A stretch of DNA of 38,197 nt from Bryobacter sp. CoA8 C33 (GCA_019931185.1 JAINDK010000027.1:1-38197), one strand, 5' to 3'. Shown: positions 9,407-18,191, counted from the first letter of the stretch. Translations and numbers: made by a program. Notes: a model not told the origin generated them from the sequence alone.

Positions 9407-9592
9407 ATGGCGGAAAATACGATCAAGATCAAACTGATTGGAAGCCCGATCTGCTGCCCGGAGCCGCAAAAGAAAATTGTGCGCAGCCTCGGTCTGAAGA
9501 AAATGAACCGCGTGGTGGTGCGGCCGGATACCCCGGCCTTCCGTGGCATGGTGTTGAAGGTTCCGCACCTGCTGGCCATCGTCGACAATTAA
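9407..9592 (+). CDS. rpmD: Large ribosomal subunit protein L30
   Basis: 61 residues (family about 59). TIKIKLIGSPICCPEPQKKI, RSLGLKKMNRVVVRPDTPAF and RGMVLKVPHLLAIVDN match the L30 ferredoxin-like fold. The two adjacent cysteines at 17-18 are unusual for this small protein, though no zinc role is implied. AGAGGACAAG precedes the start; rplO follows after 16 bases. Confidence 0.95.
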   Translation: MAENTIKIKLIGSPICCPEPQKKIVRSLGLKKMNRVVVRPDTPAFRGMVLKVPHLLAIVDN

Positions 9593-9608
9593 GGAAACAG
9601 GTCTGGTC

Positions 9609-10121
9609 ATGAACTTAAGCAATCTCCACCCGCCCGCTGGGCAAAAGCAGAAAAAACAACGCGTCGGCCAAGGCATGGGCACCCGCCGTGGCAAATACTC
9701 CGGTCGCGGCGCCAAGGGCGCCCGCTCGATTAGCGGCTATTCGATGATGCGCGGTTTTGAAGGCGGCCAGATGCCATTGCACCGCCGCATGCCCAAGCGC
9801 GGCTTCACGAACCCCTTCCGGGAAGAGTATGTTGTGTTGAATCTGGCCCGGCTTGAGAAAATGGAGGGCAGCGAATTCAGCCCCGAGAGCCTGAAGGCAT
9901 CCGGCGTCTTCAAAAAATTTGACCGCGGCCTCAAGATCCTCGGCACCGGTGAGATTACGCGTGCCATTACTGTCAAGGCGCACCAATTCTCCGAGGCGGC
10001 CCAAAAGAAGATCGAAGCCGCTGGGGGCAAGGTGGAGGTCATTGCTCCTTTTGTCCCGGCGCCGATCAAGAATCCCAAGCGCGACGCCGCGGCCGAGCGC
10101 AAAGCCGCCAAAAAGAAGTAA
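9609..10121 (+). CDS. rplO: Large ribosomal subunit protein L15
   Basis: 170 residues, about 25 longer than in E. coli because of a basic, Ala/Lys-rich tail (AAAERKAAKKK). The glycine-rich N-terminal arm RVGQGMGTRRGKYSGRGAKG and the FEGGQMPLHRRMPKRGF block are diagnostic. L15 threads its arm through 23S rRNA during late 50S assembly. It is immediately upstream of secY, the usual arrangement. Confidence 0.97.
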   Translation: MNLSNLHPPAGQKQKKQRVGQGMGTRRGKYSGRGAKGARSISGYSMMRGFEGGQMPLHRRMPKRGFTNPFREEYVVLNLARLEKMEGSEFSPESLKASGVFKKFDRGLKILGTGEITRAITVKAHQFSEAAQKKIEAAGGKVEVIAPFVPAPIKNPKRDAAAERKAAKKK

Positions 10122-10165
10122 CCAAGCGAGAAGACTGACTCTCTGAAGGATCGAACTGAAATTCC

Positions 10166-11572
10166 ATGAAGTTCTTCGAAGCCATCGCCAACGTGTTCCG
10201 GGTACCCGACCTGAGAAACCGGGTGCTGTTCACGCTCGCCATGCTGGCCATTTATCGGCTCGGCGGGCACATTCCCACGCCCGGAATCGACGCCAACCGT
10301 CTGGAAGATTATTTCAAGCAGAACGCGGGCGGCATTTTTGGTTTCTTTGATCTGTTCAGTGGGGGCATGTTCCGGCGGCTGACGATTTTCGCCCTCGGCA
10401 TCATGCCTTACATTACCTCCTCCATCATTCTGCAGTTGCTCACCGTCGTGGTGCCGACCCTCGAAAAACTGTCGAAGGAGGGCGAGATGGGCCGGCGCAA
10501 GATCACCCAGTGGACGCGTTACTTGACAGTCGTTCTCGCCCTGTTCCAGAGCTTTGGCATCGCCATGGCGTTGCAGTCAGCCGGAGAGGGAGGGGGCGGT
10601 TTTGTTCTCAATCCTGGCGCCGGTTTTATATTGATGACCATGATTTCGCTCACCACGGGCACGGCCTTCATTATGTGGCTCGGCGAACAGATCACCGAGC
10701 GTGGCATCGGTAACGGCATGTCGCTGATCATCTTCACTGGCATCGTGATCGGCTTGCCCAAGGCGATTGAAGAAATCTACAATAATGTTTTCGTCACCCG
10801 GCAGTGGGACCCGCTGCAGTTGATCATCATCATCGCCCTCATGATCGCCGTCATCGGTCTGATCGTCCTAGTCGAGCGCGGTGAGCGGCGCATCCCCGTC
10901 CAGTACGCCAAGCGCGTGGTCGGCCGTCGCGTTATGGGCGGCCAGCAGACCCACCTTCCTCTGAAAGTCAACGCCGGCGGTGTCATCCCGGTTATCTTCG
11001 CCCAAAGTCTCCTCACCTTCCCGCAAACTTTCCTGCAGGTCGAGTGGATCAAGAATAATCGCTGGCTTTCCGGCATGCTCGAGTCGATCGGCCACACCCA
11101 GCCGTTGTACTTTATCCTCTACACGGCACTGATCGTTTTCTTCTGTTTCTTCTACGTCTCGATTATCTTCAACCCGAACGAAGCCGCGGACAACATGCGC
11201 AAGTTCGGGGGGTTCATTCCGGGCATCCGCCCGGGAAAAAATACGGCCGACTACATGAATCGCATCCTGACCCGGATCACGGTTGTGGGCGGTCTATACC
11301 TCGCGCTGTTGAGCCTGCTTCCGGAAATCATGATCTCCGGCATCAAACTGCAGCGTCTTCCCCTAATCGGTAACTGGATTGACGGCTCTTTTCCGCGCTG
11401 GCTTCTCGATGGGCTGGGCGTGAGTTTTTATTTCGGCGGCACTTCGCTGCTGATCGTGGTGGGCGTGGCCATGGATACGGTCAACCAGGTGGAAGCCCAG
11501 TTGATCATGCGCCACTATGAGGGCTTTACTCCGAAAGCAGGCCGAATCCGCGGCCGCCGGAGTGGCGTTTAA
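10166..11572 (+). CDS. secY: Protein translocase channel SecY
   Basis: 468 residues (family about 440). Ten hydrophobic segments fit the SecY topology; family blocks include [32 protein letters not shown], the cytoplasmic loop [34 protein letters not shown] and [13 protein letters not shown] near the end. SecY forms the SecYEG channel in the cytoplasmic membrane that moves unfolded preproteins with SecA or the ribosome. It lies between rplO and adk as in most phyla. Start ATG at 10166 has GAAGGATCG about 15 bases upstream; no better start is visible. Confidence 0.98.
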   Translation: MKFFEAIANVFRVPDLRNRVLFTLAMLAIYRLGGHIPTPGIDANRLEDYFKQNAGGIFGFFDLFSGGMFRRLTIFALGIMPYITSSIILQLLTVVVPTLEKLSKEGEMGRRKITQWTRYLTVVLALFQSFGIAMALQSAGEGGGGFVLNPGAGFILMTMISLTTGTAFIMWLGEQITERGIGNGMSLIIFTGIVIGLPKAIEEIYNNVFVTRQWDPLQLIIIIALMIAVIGLIVLVERGERRIPVQYAKRVVGRRVMGGQQTHLPLKVNAGGVIPVIFAQSLLTFPQTFLQVEWIKNNRWLSGMLESIGHTQPLYFILYTALIVFFCFFYVSIIFNPNEAADNMRKFGGFIPGIRPGKNTADYMNRILTRITVVGGLYLALLSLLPEIMISGIKLQRLPLIGNWIDGSFPRWLLDGLGVSFYFGGTSLLIVVGVAMDTVNQVEAQLIMRHYEGFTPKAGRIRGRRSGV

Positions 11573-11575
11573 GGT

Positions 11576-12283
11576 TTGAGTGAGAAAAGATCCCCGACCG
11601 CTGTGGTTTTGTTCGGCCCGCCAGGGTCGGGGAAGGGAACGCAAGCCAAGCTCTTAACCGAGATGCTCGGCCTGCCCCACGTATCGACCGGGGACATGCT
11701 CCGCGAGCACATCGCGGCCGGTGACGCGCTGGGAATGGAGGTTCGCGAAATCATCAAGGCCGGCCAACTGGTGCCGGATTATCTGGTGATCCGGCTCGTT
11801 GAGGATCGTCTCGACCGGGCCGACTGCGAAGCTGGTGTGTTGCTCGATGGGTTCCCGCGTACCCTCGACCAGGCCCGAATGTTGGTGGGCATGGCGGAGG
11901 GGCGCGGCCTTCGCGTGTTGGTAATCCACCTCAAAGTGGATTATGATGTGATTACAGCCCGATTAACGGGTAGACGTCTTTGCCCGCAGTGTGGAACCCT
12001 GTACAACATCCGTTTGAAGCCGCCGATTGTGGCCGGACGCTGTGATATCGAAGGCGCCCGCCTCATTGTCCGAGAAGATGATAAGGAGTCTGTTATTCGC
12101 CAGCGGCTAGTAGGCTACGACGCGCAGACGATGCCGGTGCTCGAGTATTTCTTCGCGCGAGTGCGATTTTTTGAGGTGGACGGCAGCGACCGCAAGCCGG
12201 AACACCTGGCGAAAGAGATTGTGACCTGGATACGATCGGCGATTGACGCCGATACAGACGAGATTTCTGGAGAAGGTCTCTAA
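11576..12283 (+). CDS. adk: Adenylate kinase, zinc-lid type
   Basis: 235 residues. The P-loop GPPGSGKGTQ spans residues 14-23, the AMP-binding region HVSTGDMLRE follows, then DGFPRTLDQA. It interconverts AMP + ATP and 2 ADP in the cytosol. The lid has Cys136, Cys139 and Cys156 with Glu159 at the fourth ligand position, so it is probably zinc-binding with an acidic fourth ligand. The start is a TTG at 11576, 3 bases after the secY stop; no strong ribosome-binding site is present, so coupling to secY is likely. The C-terminus overlaps map by one base and extends about 20 residues beyond the usual end. Confidence 0.95.
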   Translation: MSEKRSPTAVVLFGPPGSGKGTQAKLLTEMLGLPHVSTGDMLREHIAAGDALGMEVREIIKAGQLVPDYLVIRLVEDRLDRADCEAGVLLDGFPRTLDQARMLVGMAEGRGLRVLVIHLKVDYDVITARLTGRRLCPQCGTLYNIRLKPPIVAGRCDIEGARLIVREDDKESVIRQRLVGYDAQTMPVLEYFFARVRFFEVDGSDRKPEHLAKEIVTWIRSAIDADTDEISGEGL

Positions 12284-13056
12284 TGGCCATTATCCGCAAG
12301 AGCCGGTCGGAGCTGGAAAAGATGCGCCGATCGGGTTTATTGGTTTATCAGATTCTGACTGAGCTGTCCAAGATGGTGAGGGAAGGAATCACGACAATGG
12401 ACCTCGAGGTCGAGGCAGAACGGATGATCCGCGATGCTGGAGCCAAGAGTGCCTTCAAGGGTTATTACTCGGAGGCGGCGGGAGCAGAATTTCCCTACGT
12501 TCTTTGTACATCGGTGAATGAAGTGGTGGTCCACGGGATGCCTTCGGCTAAGCGGCAGTTGAAATCGGGCGATATCGTCTCGATCGATACCGGTCTTTCG
12601 CTCGAAGGCTACTACGGAGACTCGGCAGTGACGGTCCCTGTTGGCGAAATTGCCCAGGAAACCCAACACCTGCTCGATGTCACCCGGCAGTCCCTTGAGT
12701 TGGCGATTGCCGAGGCCCGGCTGGGTAACCGGCTTTTTGATATCAGCCGTAGCGTGGAACAGCATGTTTTGAAAAATGGCTTTACCGTGGTTCGCGAGTT
12801 TGTGGGCCACGGGATCGGAACCCGGCTGCATGAGGAACCGCAAGTTCCCAACTATGTGGACCGTCAGCAGGAAAATCCGAAGTTGAAGGAGGGCATGGTT
12901 CTAGCCATCGAGCCGATGGTGAACCAGGGCCGGCCGGAAACGAATGTTTTGAGCGATAAGTGGACGGCGGTGGCCACCGATGGCAAGCCTTCGGCCCACT
13001 TTGAGCATGTAGTGGCGATCACGGCCGAGGGGCCGTGGGTTCTGACTCGACCCTAA
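12283..13056 (+). CDS. map: Methionine aminopeptidase, type I
   Basis: 257 residues (type I about 250-264). It removes the initiator methionine from new proteins. The pita-bread metal-site blocks are present: SIDTGLSLEGYYGDSAVTVP (two Asp ligands), FVGHGIGTRLHEEPQVPN (His), LAIEPMVNQG (Glu) and HFEHVVAITAEG (Glu). No N-terminal SH3-binding or zinc-finger extension. The ATG shares a base with the adk stop (TAATG), giving a coupled adk-map pair. Confidence 0.97.
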   Translation: MAIIRKSRSELEKMRRSGLLVYQILTELSKMVREGITTMDLEVEAERMIRDAGAKSAFKGYYSEAAGAEFPYVLCTSVNEVVVHGMPSAKRQLKSGDIVSIDTGLSLEGYYGDSAVTVPVGEIAQETQHLLDVTRQSLELAIAEARLGNRLFDISRSVEQHVLKNGFTVVREFVGHGIGTRLHEEPQVPNYVDRQQENPKLKEGMVLAIEPMVNQGRPETNVLSDKWTAVATDGKPSAHFEHVVAITAEGPWVLTRP

Positions 13057-13069
13057 AGGGCAAACCTGG

Positions 13070-13282
13070 ATGGAGGCGCTGGCGGAAACGGTTGAAGCCA
13101 CGGTAATCGATCTGCTGCCGCAAGGAGCAGTGAGACTGGAATTGGCCAGTCGGGCCCAAGTCATCGGGCATCCGGCGAGTGCCGCCCGGGTGAACTTCAC
13201 CCGCCTCCGGCCGAACGACCGGGTTTTGGTGGAGTTATCTCCGCACGACAAGTCGCGGGGGCGTATCGTGAGGCGGTTATAG
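13070..13282 (+). CDS. infA: Translation initiation factor IF-1, divergent N-terminal half
   Basis: 70 residues, the IF-1 size. The second half reads RVNFTRLRPNDRVLVELSPH followed by DKSRGRIVRRL, clearly IF-1 (OB fold blocking the 30S A site). The first half is diverged: TVIDLLPQGAVRLELASRAQ keeps the beta-strand pattern but lacks the common ENG-hxxAHISGK wording. Position between map and rpmJ is canonical and supports orthology. A second, more typical IF-1 could exist elsewhere in the genome. AAAGGG about 9 bases before the ATG is the likely ribosome-binding site. Confidence 0.9.
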   Translation: MEALAETVEATVIDLLPQGAVRLELASRAQVIGHPASAARVNFTRLRPNDRVLVELSPHDKSRGRIVRRL

Positions 13283-13355
13283 GCTTGGGTCCTCCGGGGC
13301 CGGGCGGAAAGATTGAGCCGAGAATCGGCGAAAGAGAAGGCGAAGGATTACGGAA

Positions 13356-13469
13356 ATGAAGGTTCGTCCGTCGGTCAAGAAGATTTGTGACAAGTGCAAG
13401 ATCATCCACCGCGAAGGCGTTGTGCGCGTGATCTGCTCCAACCCGAAGCACAAGCAGCGGCAGGGTTAA
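13356..13469 (+). CDS. rpmJ: Large ribosomal subunit protein L36, zinc-binding form
   Basis: 37 residues from ATG 13356 to TAA 13467-13469. [20 protein letters not shown] and [13 protein letters not shown] match bacterial L36; the zinc ligands are Cys11, Cys14, Cys27 and His32. It stabilises 23S rRNA helices late in 50S assembly. GAAGGATTACGG precedes the start. Its place between infA and rpsM is the usual one. Confidence 0.97.
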   Translation: MKVRPSVKKICDKCKIIHREGVVRVICSNPKHKQRQG

Positions 13470-13504
13470 GAAATTCGGGAAACGAGTAAGGAGAACGAAA
13501 GAAC

Positions 13505-13885
13505 ATGGCGCGTATAGCAGGCGTGGATCTTCCGGCCCGGAAACGGGCGGAAATTGGGCTGACTTACATTTATGGGATTGGCCGGACGCGGGCGGCATCG
13601 ATCCTGCACCGCTGCGAGATCGATGGCGGCAAGAAGATCTCGGAGCTGAGCGAAGAAGAGGTCAACAAGATCCGTCTGATGCTCGAAAGCGAAGGTGCCG
13701 TCGAGGGCGACCTGCGCAAGGAAGTGTCGATGAACATCAAGCGGCTCATGGAAATGGGCAGCTATCGTGGTCTGCGTCACCGCCGTGGCCTGCCGGCCCG
13801 CGGCCAGCGCACGCACACGAACGCGCGCACGCGCAAGGGTCCGCGCAAGGGCACGGTCGCCGGCAAGAAGAAGCCGACCAAGTAA
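13505..13885 (+). CDS. rpsM: Small ribosomal subunit protein S13
   Basis: 126 residues (family about 118-125). [20 protein letters not shown] with [10 protein letters not shown], and the RNA-binding C-terminus [20 protein letters not shown] with [11 protein letters not shown] are diagnostic. S13 bridges the 30S head to the 50S subunit and contacts P-site tRNA through its basic tail. AAGGAGAACG precedes the ATG. It starts the alpha-operon part of the cluster. Confidence 0.98.
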   Translation: MARIAGVDLPARKRAEIGLTYIYGIGRTRAASILHRCEIDGGKKISELSEEEVNKIRLMLESEGAVEGDLRKEVSMNIKRLMEMGSYRGLRHRRGLPARGQRTHTNARTRKGPRKGTVAGKKKPTK

Positions 13886-13935
13886 GGCCGGACGAAGCAA
13901 GGATTAAGGACTGAGAGGCGCAAAAAGGATTTCCC

Positions 13936-14346
13936 ATGGCGAAGGCGCAAGCGAAGAGTAACAAAAAGAAAGTTTTTAAGAAAAAGGAACGCAAGAACGT
14001 TCCGACGGGCCTCGTCTACGTGCAGGCTTCGTTTAACAACACGATCGTGACGATCACCGACCCGGTCGGCAATGTGCTGAGTTGGAGCTCGAGCGGTTCG
14101 CTCGGCTTCCGCGGCTCGCGCAAGGGCACGCCCTTCGCCGCCCAGCAGGCCAGCCTGACGGCGGCCACCAAGGCCAAGGAAGGCGCCGGTCTGCGCACCG
14201 TCGACGTCAAGGTCTCCGGCCCGGGCGCCGGCCGGGAATCAGCCGTCCGTGCCCTCGGTAGCGTCGGCATCGAAGTGCGCTCGATTCGCGACACTACTCC
14301 GATTCCGCACAACGGCTGCCGGCCCCCGAAGCGCCGCCGCGTCTAG
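13936..14346 (+). CDS. rpsK: Small ribosomal subunit protein S11
   Basis: 136 residues (family about 129); the extra length is a lysine-rich N-terminus ([15 protein letters not shown]). [60 protein letters not shown] and the terminal [12 protein letters not shown] are S11 signatures. S11 lines the mRNA exit platform of the 30S. A 124-base gap follows before rpsD. Confidence 0.98.
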   Translation: MAKAQAKSNKKKVFKKKERKNVPTGLVYVQASFNNTIVTITDPVGNVLSWSSSGSLGFRGSRKGTPFAAQQASLTAATKAKEGAGLRTVDVKVSGPGAGRESAVRALGSVGIEVRSIRDTTPIPHNGCRPPKRRRV

Positions 14347-14470
14347 CGCGAGCGATTCGAAATTGAATTTGGATGTCCCGGATCGCCAAGCAGGAAGAAG
14401 GCTCAGAGCAAGCCGTAAACTGCACCTGATCCGATTTTGATCAACAGGTTTACAGGAGAAAAACAAGAGA

Positions 14471-15103
14471 ATGGCTCGTTATAATGGCCCCGTTTGCCGG
14501 CTTTGCCGGCGCGAGGGCATGAAGCTCTTTCTGAAGGGCGAGCGGTGCCACACCGAAAAGTGTGCCATCGAGAAGCGGAATTTTGTTCCTGGCCAGCACG
14601 GCAAGGACCGGAAGTCGAAGATTCAGGGCTACGGATTGCAACTGCGGGAAAAGCAGAAGGCGCGCCGCTACTACGGCGTGCTCGAAGGGCAATTCCGCAA
14701 TCTGTTCGAAAAAGCGGCCGGCATGAAAGGCGTTACCGGCGAGAATATGCTCAGCATGCTCGAAAGCCGTCTCGACAACGTCGTTCTCCGCGCCGGCTTT
14801 GCCACGAGCCGGGCCCAGGCCCGCCAGCTCGTGCGCCACGGCCATGTTAGCGTCAATGGCCGCCGCACCACGATCCCTTCCTTCCAGGCCAAGCCCGGTG
14901 ATACCGTCGAAGTCGTCGAGAAGAGCCGCAAGGTCAGCTCGATTGTTGCTTCGCGCGACGCCACAGCCCACTATCCATCCCCCAACTGGCTCGATGTCGA
15001 CCGCGAAAACTTCAAGGCCCGCATTACTCAGGCGCCCAAGCGTGAAGACCTCGTCCAGATACAACTCAACGAGCAGTTGATCGTCGAGTTGTATTCGAAG
15101 TAA
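14471..15103 (+). CDS. rpsD: Small ribosomal subunit protein S4, cysteine-containing form
   Basis: 210 residues (family 200-210). The N-terminal zinc site is visible as Cys9-x2-Cys12 with Cys26 and Cys31 (PVCRLCRREG, GERCHTEKCAIEKR). The S4 RNA-binding domain reads ESRLDNVVLRAGFATSRAQA with RQLVRHGHVSVNGRR. S4 nucleates 30S body assembly and in some bacteria represses the alpha operon. The 124 bases before it hold AGGAGAAAAAC as ribosome-binding site and a weak TGATC/GATCA inverted repeat, but no recognised S4 pseudoknot. Confidence 0.98.
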   Translation: MARYNGPVCRLCRREGMKLFLKGERCHTEKCAIEKRNFVPGQHGKDRKSKIQGYGLQLREKQKARRYYGVLEGQFRNLFEKAAGMKGVTGENMLSMLESRLDNVVLRAGFATSRAQARQLVRHGHVSVNGRRTTIPSFQAKPGDTVEVVEKSRKVSSIVASRDATAHYPSPNWLDVDRENFKARITQAPKREDLVQIQLNEQLIVELYSK

Positions 15104-15144
15104 TTGGCAAAGCAAGAATAAATCACTGAATCAAAAGGAGGCGC

Positions 15145-16170
15145 ATGTTTCGAGGTTTTCAAAAGCCAAAGCGTCTGGTTGCCAATACGGAAACACTGAG
15201 CGAGCGGTATGGCATGTTCACGGCACAGCCGTTTGAACGTGGTTTCGGCACCACGATCGGCAACGCGCTGCGGCGCGCTCTGCTGAGTTCCATCGAAGGA
15301 GCCGCGATCACCGCTGTTCGCATCGAAGGGGTGGCGCACGAATTCTCGCCGATCCCGGGCGTGGTCGAGGATGCGACCGACATCATCCTCAATCTGAAAC
15401 AAGTCCCGTTCAAGATGGCGGGAGAAGGAACCAAAACGGTTCGCATCAAGGCCGAAGGTGCCGGCGAGGTGCTGAGCGGAGCCATTGAGACCGATAGCGA
15501 CGTCGAGGTGCTCGACCGCAATTTGCATCTGGCTACGGTCAGCGAGGGCGGTAGTCTTACCATTGAGATGCGCCTGAAGATGGGCCGCGGCTATGTGAGT
15601 GCCGACCGGAATTTCGATGAGGATCTGCCTCTCGGCTATATTCCGATCGATTCCGTGCACTCTCCCGTGCGCAAGGTCAACTACAACGTCGAGGCCGCTC
15701 GCCTCGGCCAGATGACCGATTACGACAAGCTCACCATCGAAGTCTGGACCAATGGTGCAGTCAGCCCGGCCGACTCGATCGGCATGGCCGCCAAGTTGCT
15801 CAAGGATCACATGACGATCTTTGTCAACTTCGAGGAAACGCCGGAATCGATCGAAGAGCCCGTCGAGCGCGCTGCCGGACAGATGAACGAAGTTCTCAAC
15901 CGCTCGGTCGAGGAACTCGAATTGAGCGTTCGTTCCTACAACTGCCTCAAGAACGCCAACATTCAGACCATTGGCGATCTCGTGCAGAAGACCGAAGCCG
16001 AGATGCTGCGTACGAAGAACTTTGGACGCAAGTCGCTGAATGAAATCAAGGAAATTCTGGTTGGGCTGCAGTTGACCTTCGGCATGAAGATCGATGCAAG
16101 CGGTCGCCTGATCGCGCCCCCCGGCGGTATGTCCATGGAGCCGTTGCCGGCAGGCGACGATGACCTTTAA
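15145..16170 (+). CDS. rpoA: RNA polymerase alpha subunit
   Basis: 341 residues (family 315-340). The assembly domain has [20 protein letters not shown] and [20 protein letters not shown]; the C-terminal domain has [20 protein letters not shown] with [20 protein letters not shown] and [11 protein letters not shown], the helix-hairpin region that contacts UP elements and activators. Dimerises to scaffold RNA polymerase. The position between rpsD and rplQ is universal in bacteria. AAAAGGAGGC lies 4 bases before the ATG, one of the strongest ribosome-binding sites in the cluster. Confidence 0.98.
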   Translation: MFRGFQKPKRLVANTETLSERYGMFTAQPFERGFGTTIGNALRRALLSSIEGAAITAVRIEGVAHEFSPIPGVVEDATDIILNLKQVPFKMAGEGTKTVRIKAEGAGEVLSGAIETDSDVEVLDRNLHLATVSEGGSLTIEMRLKMGRGYVSADRNFDEDLPLGYIPIDSVHSPVRKVNYNVEAARLGQMTDYDKLTIEVWTNGAVSPADSIGMAAKLLKDHMTIFVNFEETPESIEEPVERAAGQMNEVLNRSVEELELSVRSYNCLKNANIQTIGDLVQKTEAEMLRTKNFGRKSLNEIKEILVGLQLTFGMKIDASGRLIAPPGGMSMEPLPAGDDDL

Positions 16171-16199
16171 TCGAATTGGAAATGGGAAGGAGTTGACGG

Positions 16200-16661
16200 A
16201 TGAGACATCGTAAAGGCGGCTTCCATCTTAAGCGTGACGTGAGCGCACGCCGCGCCCTGCTGCGGAGCCTGGTAACTTCGGTTGTGCTGGATGAACGGAT
16301 TGAGACGACAGTGCCCAAGGCCAAAGCGGCCAAGCCCCTCGTCGAGAAGATGATTACGCTGGCCAAGGAAGGCACACTGCATTCTCGCCGGCTGGCGGCA
16401 CAGTTCCTTCTGACTCCGGAGAGCGTAAAGAAGCTTTTCGACAAGCTGGGCCCCCGATTCGGTCAACGCAACGGCGGCTACACGCGCATTGTGCGCGTTG
16501 GCTTCCGCCGCGGTGACGGTGCCGAGACCTGTATGCTCGAACTGGTCGGATCGGATCTCGTTCGCCGCGCGGCCGACCGCGCCAAACGCCGCGAAGAAAA
16601 GCTCAAGGCCCTGCAGGAAGGCCGTGACGCAGGCGCGGAAGGTGACTCGGCGAACAGCTAG
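16200..16661 (+). CDS. rplQ: Large ribosomal subunit protein L17
   Basis: 153 residues, longer than the 116-127 of most L17 through an acidic/basic C-terminal tail (KRREEKLKALQEGRDAGAEG). MRHRKGGFHLKRDVSARRAL, RIETTVPKAKAAKPLVEKMI and RNGGYTRIVRVGFRRGDGAE identify it. L17 sits by the tunnel exit on the 50S. AAGGAGTTGACGG precedes the ATG. It is the last gene of the cluster; a strong intrinsic terminator starts 24 bases after its stop. Confidence 0.97.
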   Translation: MRHRKGGFHLKRDVSARRALLRSLVTSVVLDERIETTVPKAKAAKPLVEKMITLAKEGTLHSRRLAAQFLLTPESVKKLFDKLGPRFGQRNGGYTRIVRVGFRRGDGAETCMLELVGSDLVRRAADRAKRREEKLKALQEGRDAGAEGDSANS

Positions 16662-16685
16662 CCACCCTTTCAATTAGAATACCGA

Positions 16686-16718
16686 GCGGGCCAGTCTAAG
16701 GACTGGCCCGCTTTTTTT
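16686..16718 (+). terminator. Intrinsic terminator of the ribosomal supercluster
   Basis: An 11-bp perfect stem (GCGGGCCAGTC at 16686-16696 with GACTGGCCCGC at 16701-16711) closes a TAAG loop and is followed directly by seven T residues (16712-16718). This is a textbook Rho-independent terminator ending the transcript that includes rplQ. Confidence 0.97.
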
Positions 16719-16768
16719 CCTCATCAATTCAAATTGTTCACGATCTGCCTGTCTCTAGATAAAAAGTG

Positions 16769-16797
16769 TTGACAAAGAAACACGCAGATTTTATATT
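16769..16797 (+). promoter_or_regulatory. Housekeeping-sigma promoter of the hsp20 gene
   Basis: TTGACA (16769-16774) and TATATT (16792-16797) are separated by 17 bp, an almost consensus sigma-70 type promoter. The predicted start is near 16804, about 30 bases before the hsp20 ATG. It lies just beyond the ribosomal terminator, so hsp20 has its own transcription unit. No CIRCE element (TTAGCACTC-N9-GAGTGCTAA) is seen. Confidence 0.85.
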
Positions 16798-16802
16798 GAA
16801 AT

Positions 16803-16818
16803 TGTGATAACCATCACA
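16803..16818. promoter_or_regulatory. CRP/FNR-type palindrome at the hsp20 transcription start
   Basis: TGTGAT-AACC-ATCACA is a perfect 6-bp inverted repeat with a 4-base centre and matches the TGTGA-N6-TCACA consensus of the CRP family. It covers the +1 region predicted from the upstream promoter, a position where a bound regulator would be expected to repress. The regulator itself is not in the window. Confidence 0.6.
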
Positions 16819-16833
16819 CAAGGACTCAAAACT

Positions 16834-17268
16834 ATGAACATCACTCGCTACAACCCCTTTGATTTTGTGCCTTTTCAGGCTTTCCGCATGCTCGAAGACG
16901 CTCTTCCCCGTCTCGCGGAGACGAATATGGCCCGCCCGTGGGCTCCGGCTGTCGATATCCTCGAGACCGAAAACGAGCTGGTGCTCAAGGCAGATTTGCC
17001 GGAAGTCAAGATGGAAGATTTGGACATCCGTGTCGAGGACGGCACTCTCAGTCTGCGCGGTGAGCGCAAGTTTGAGCAAGTCCAAAACGAAAAGGGCTAC
17101 CACCGGCTCGAGCGCAGCTACGGCACCTTCAGCCGTACCTTTACCCTGCCGGACACCGTGGCGCCCGAAGGCGTGAAAGCCACCTTCAAGGATGGTGTAC
17201 TCACCATCAACCTGCCGAAGAAAGAAGTGGCTAAGCCGCGCCAGATCAAAGTGGAAGTCAGCAACTAA
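16834..17268 (+). CDS. Small heat-shock protein, Hsp20/alpha-crystallin family
   Basis: 144 residues. The alpha-crystallin domain spans roughly residues 35-135: APAVDILETENELVLKADLP, EDLDIRVEDGTLSLRGER, YGTFSRTFTLPDTV and the closing GVLTINLPKKEVAKPRQIKV. These ATP-independent cytosolic holdases keep unfolding proteins soluble for later refolding. The frame is open from a GTG at 16804, but that codon lies at the predicted transcript start and the ATG at 16834 has AAGGA about 10 bases upstream, giving the family-like start MNITRYNPFDF. Monocistronic between two terminators. Confidence 0.95.
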   Translation: MNITRYNPFDFVPFQAFRMLEDALPRLAETNMARPWAPAVDILETENELVLKADLPEVKMEDLDIRVEDGTLSLRGERKFEQVQNEKGYHRLERSYGTFSRTFTLPDTVAPEGVKATFKDGVLTINLPKKEVAKPRQIKVEVSN

Positions 17269-17295
17269 AGCCGCCTTCCAGCATCCAATCAGCAG

Positions 17296-17330
17296 AGGGT
17301 AGGGGCCGAAGCAAAGTCCCTGCCCTTTTT
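17296..17330 (+). terminator. Intrinsic terminator after hsp20
   Basis: AGGGTAGGG (17296-17304) pairs with CCCTGCCCT (17318-17326), with one T-G wobble, around a 13-base loop and is followed by T residues to 17330. It lies between the hsp20 stop and the htpX start. Larger loop than ideal, so weaker than the ribosomal terminator. Confidence 0.7.
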
Positions 17331-17354
17331 GAACAATGGGGGATAATCAAAGTT

Positions 17355-18191
17355 ATGAATGGAATTAGGACGGTATTGCTGCTTGGCGGCATGTCCGGTG
17401 TCTTGTTGTTTTTCGGACAATATCTCGGCGGGAAAACCGGGTTGGTTTACGCCCTCGGCGGCGCCGTGCTGATGAACTTCTTCAGCTACTTCTTCTCGGA
17501 AAAGATGGCCCTGACGATGTCGGGCGCCCAGCCCGTCTCCGAGACGGAAAACCCCTATGTGTGGCGGCGCATCGCTCCGCTCACGCGGCAGCTGTGTGAG
17601 CGAATGGGTCTGCCCATGCCGCGGCTTTGGGTCCTGCCGGAGGAGTCACCCAATGCCTTCGCCACCGGCCGCAACCCCAGTCATTCCTCCGTAGCCGTCA
17701 GCGCCGGCCTGCTCGAGGTGATGAACGATTCCGAACTCGAAGCTGTCATCGCCCATGAGCTCGGCCACATCCTGCACCGCGATATCCTCATCAGTTCCAT
17801 CGCCGCTACGCTTGGCGCCGCCATCACGGGCCTCGCTCGCTTGGGCTTCTTCTTTGGCGGACGGCGCGATGACGAAGATTCGAGCCCCGTCGCCGGCCTG
17901 CTCTTTCTGATTCTCGCTCCCATCGCCGCCCTGCTCATCCAAATGGCGATCTCCCGCACCCGCGAATACTCCGCTGATGCCGCCGCCGCCCGCTATACGG
18001 GCTCTCCCCTCGGCCTTGTGAACGCCCTGCGCAAGCTCGATAACTGGGCCCGCCGTGTCCCGATGGATGCCTCGCCTGCCATGTCGCACATGTACATCTT
18101 CCCGCCCTTAAGCGGCGGCCTCGCACAGTTGTTCTCCACTCACCCATCGACGGAAAAACGCATCGCCGCCCTTCTGGACCGGCGCGCGTGA
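17355..18191 (+). CDS. htpX: Membrane zinc metalloprotease HtpX (M48B)
   Basis: 278 residues. Two N-terminal membrane segments (near residues 5-22 and 28-46) lead to a cytosolic peptidase domain with the zinc motif HELGH (His134, Glu135, His138) and the third ligand Glu204 in REYSADA; a hydrophobic pair lies between them (LGAAITGLARLGFFF and LLFLILAPIAALLIQMAI). HtpX degrades misfolded membrane proteins alongside FtsH. The C-terminus STHPSTEKRIAAL is typical. Placement next to hsp20 fits a proteostasis neighbourhood, though a terminator separates them. It overlaps the next gene by 4 bases (GTGA). Confidence 0.95.
   Translation: MNGIRTVLLLGGMSGVLLFFGQYLGGKTGLVYALGGAVLMNFFSYFFSEKMALTMSGAQPVSETENPYVWRRIAPLTRQLCERMGLPMPRLWVLPEESPNAFATGRNPSHSSVAVSAGLLEVMNDSELEAVIAHELGHILHRDILISSIAATLGAAITGLARLGFFFGGRRDDEDSSPVAGLLFLILAPIAALLIQMAISRTREYSADAAAARYTGSPLGLVNALRKLDNWARRVPMDASPAMSHMYIFPPLSGGLAQLFSTHPSTEKRIAALLDRRA

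Noticed and set aside
14347-14470. S4-binding regulatory pseudoknot or promoter between rpsK and rpsD
   Set aside because: Only a 5-bp TGATC/GATCA inverted repeat and an AT-rich AAATTGAATTT stretch are visible; too weak to call.
16740-16833. CIRCE/HrcA operator upstream of hsp20
   Set aside because: No TTAGCACTC-N9-GAGTGCTAA-like sequence is present; the only palindrome is the CRP-type site.
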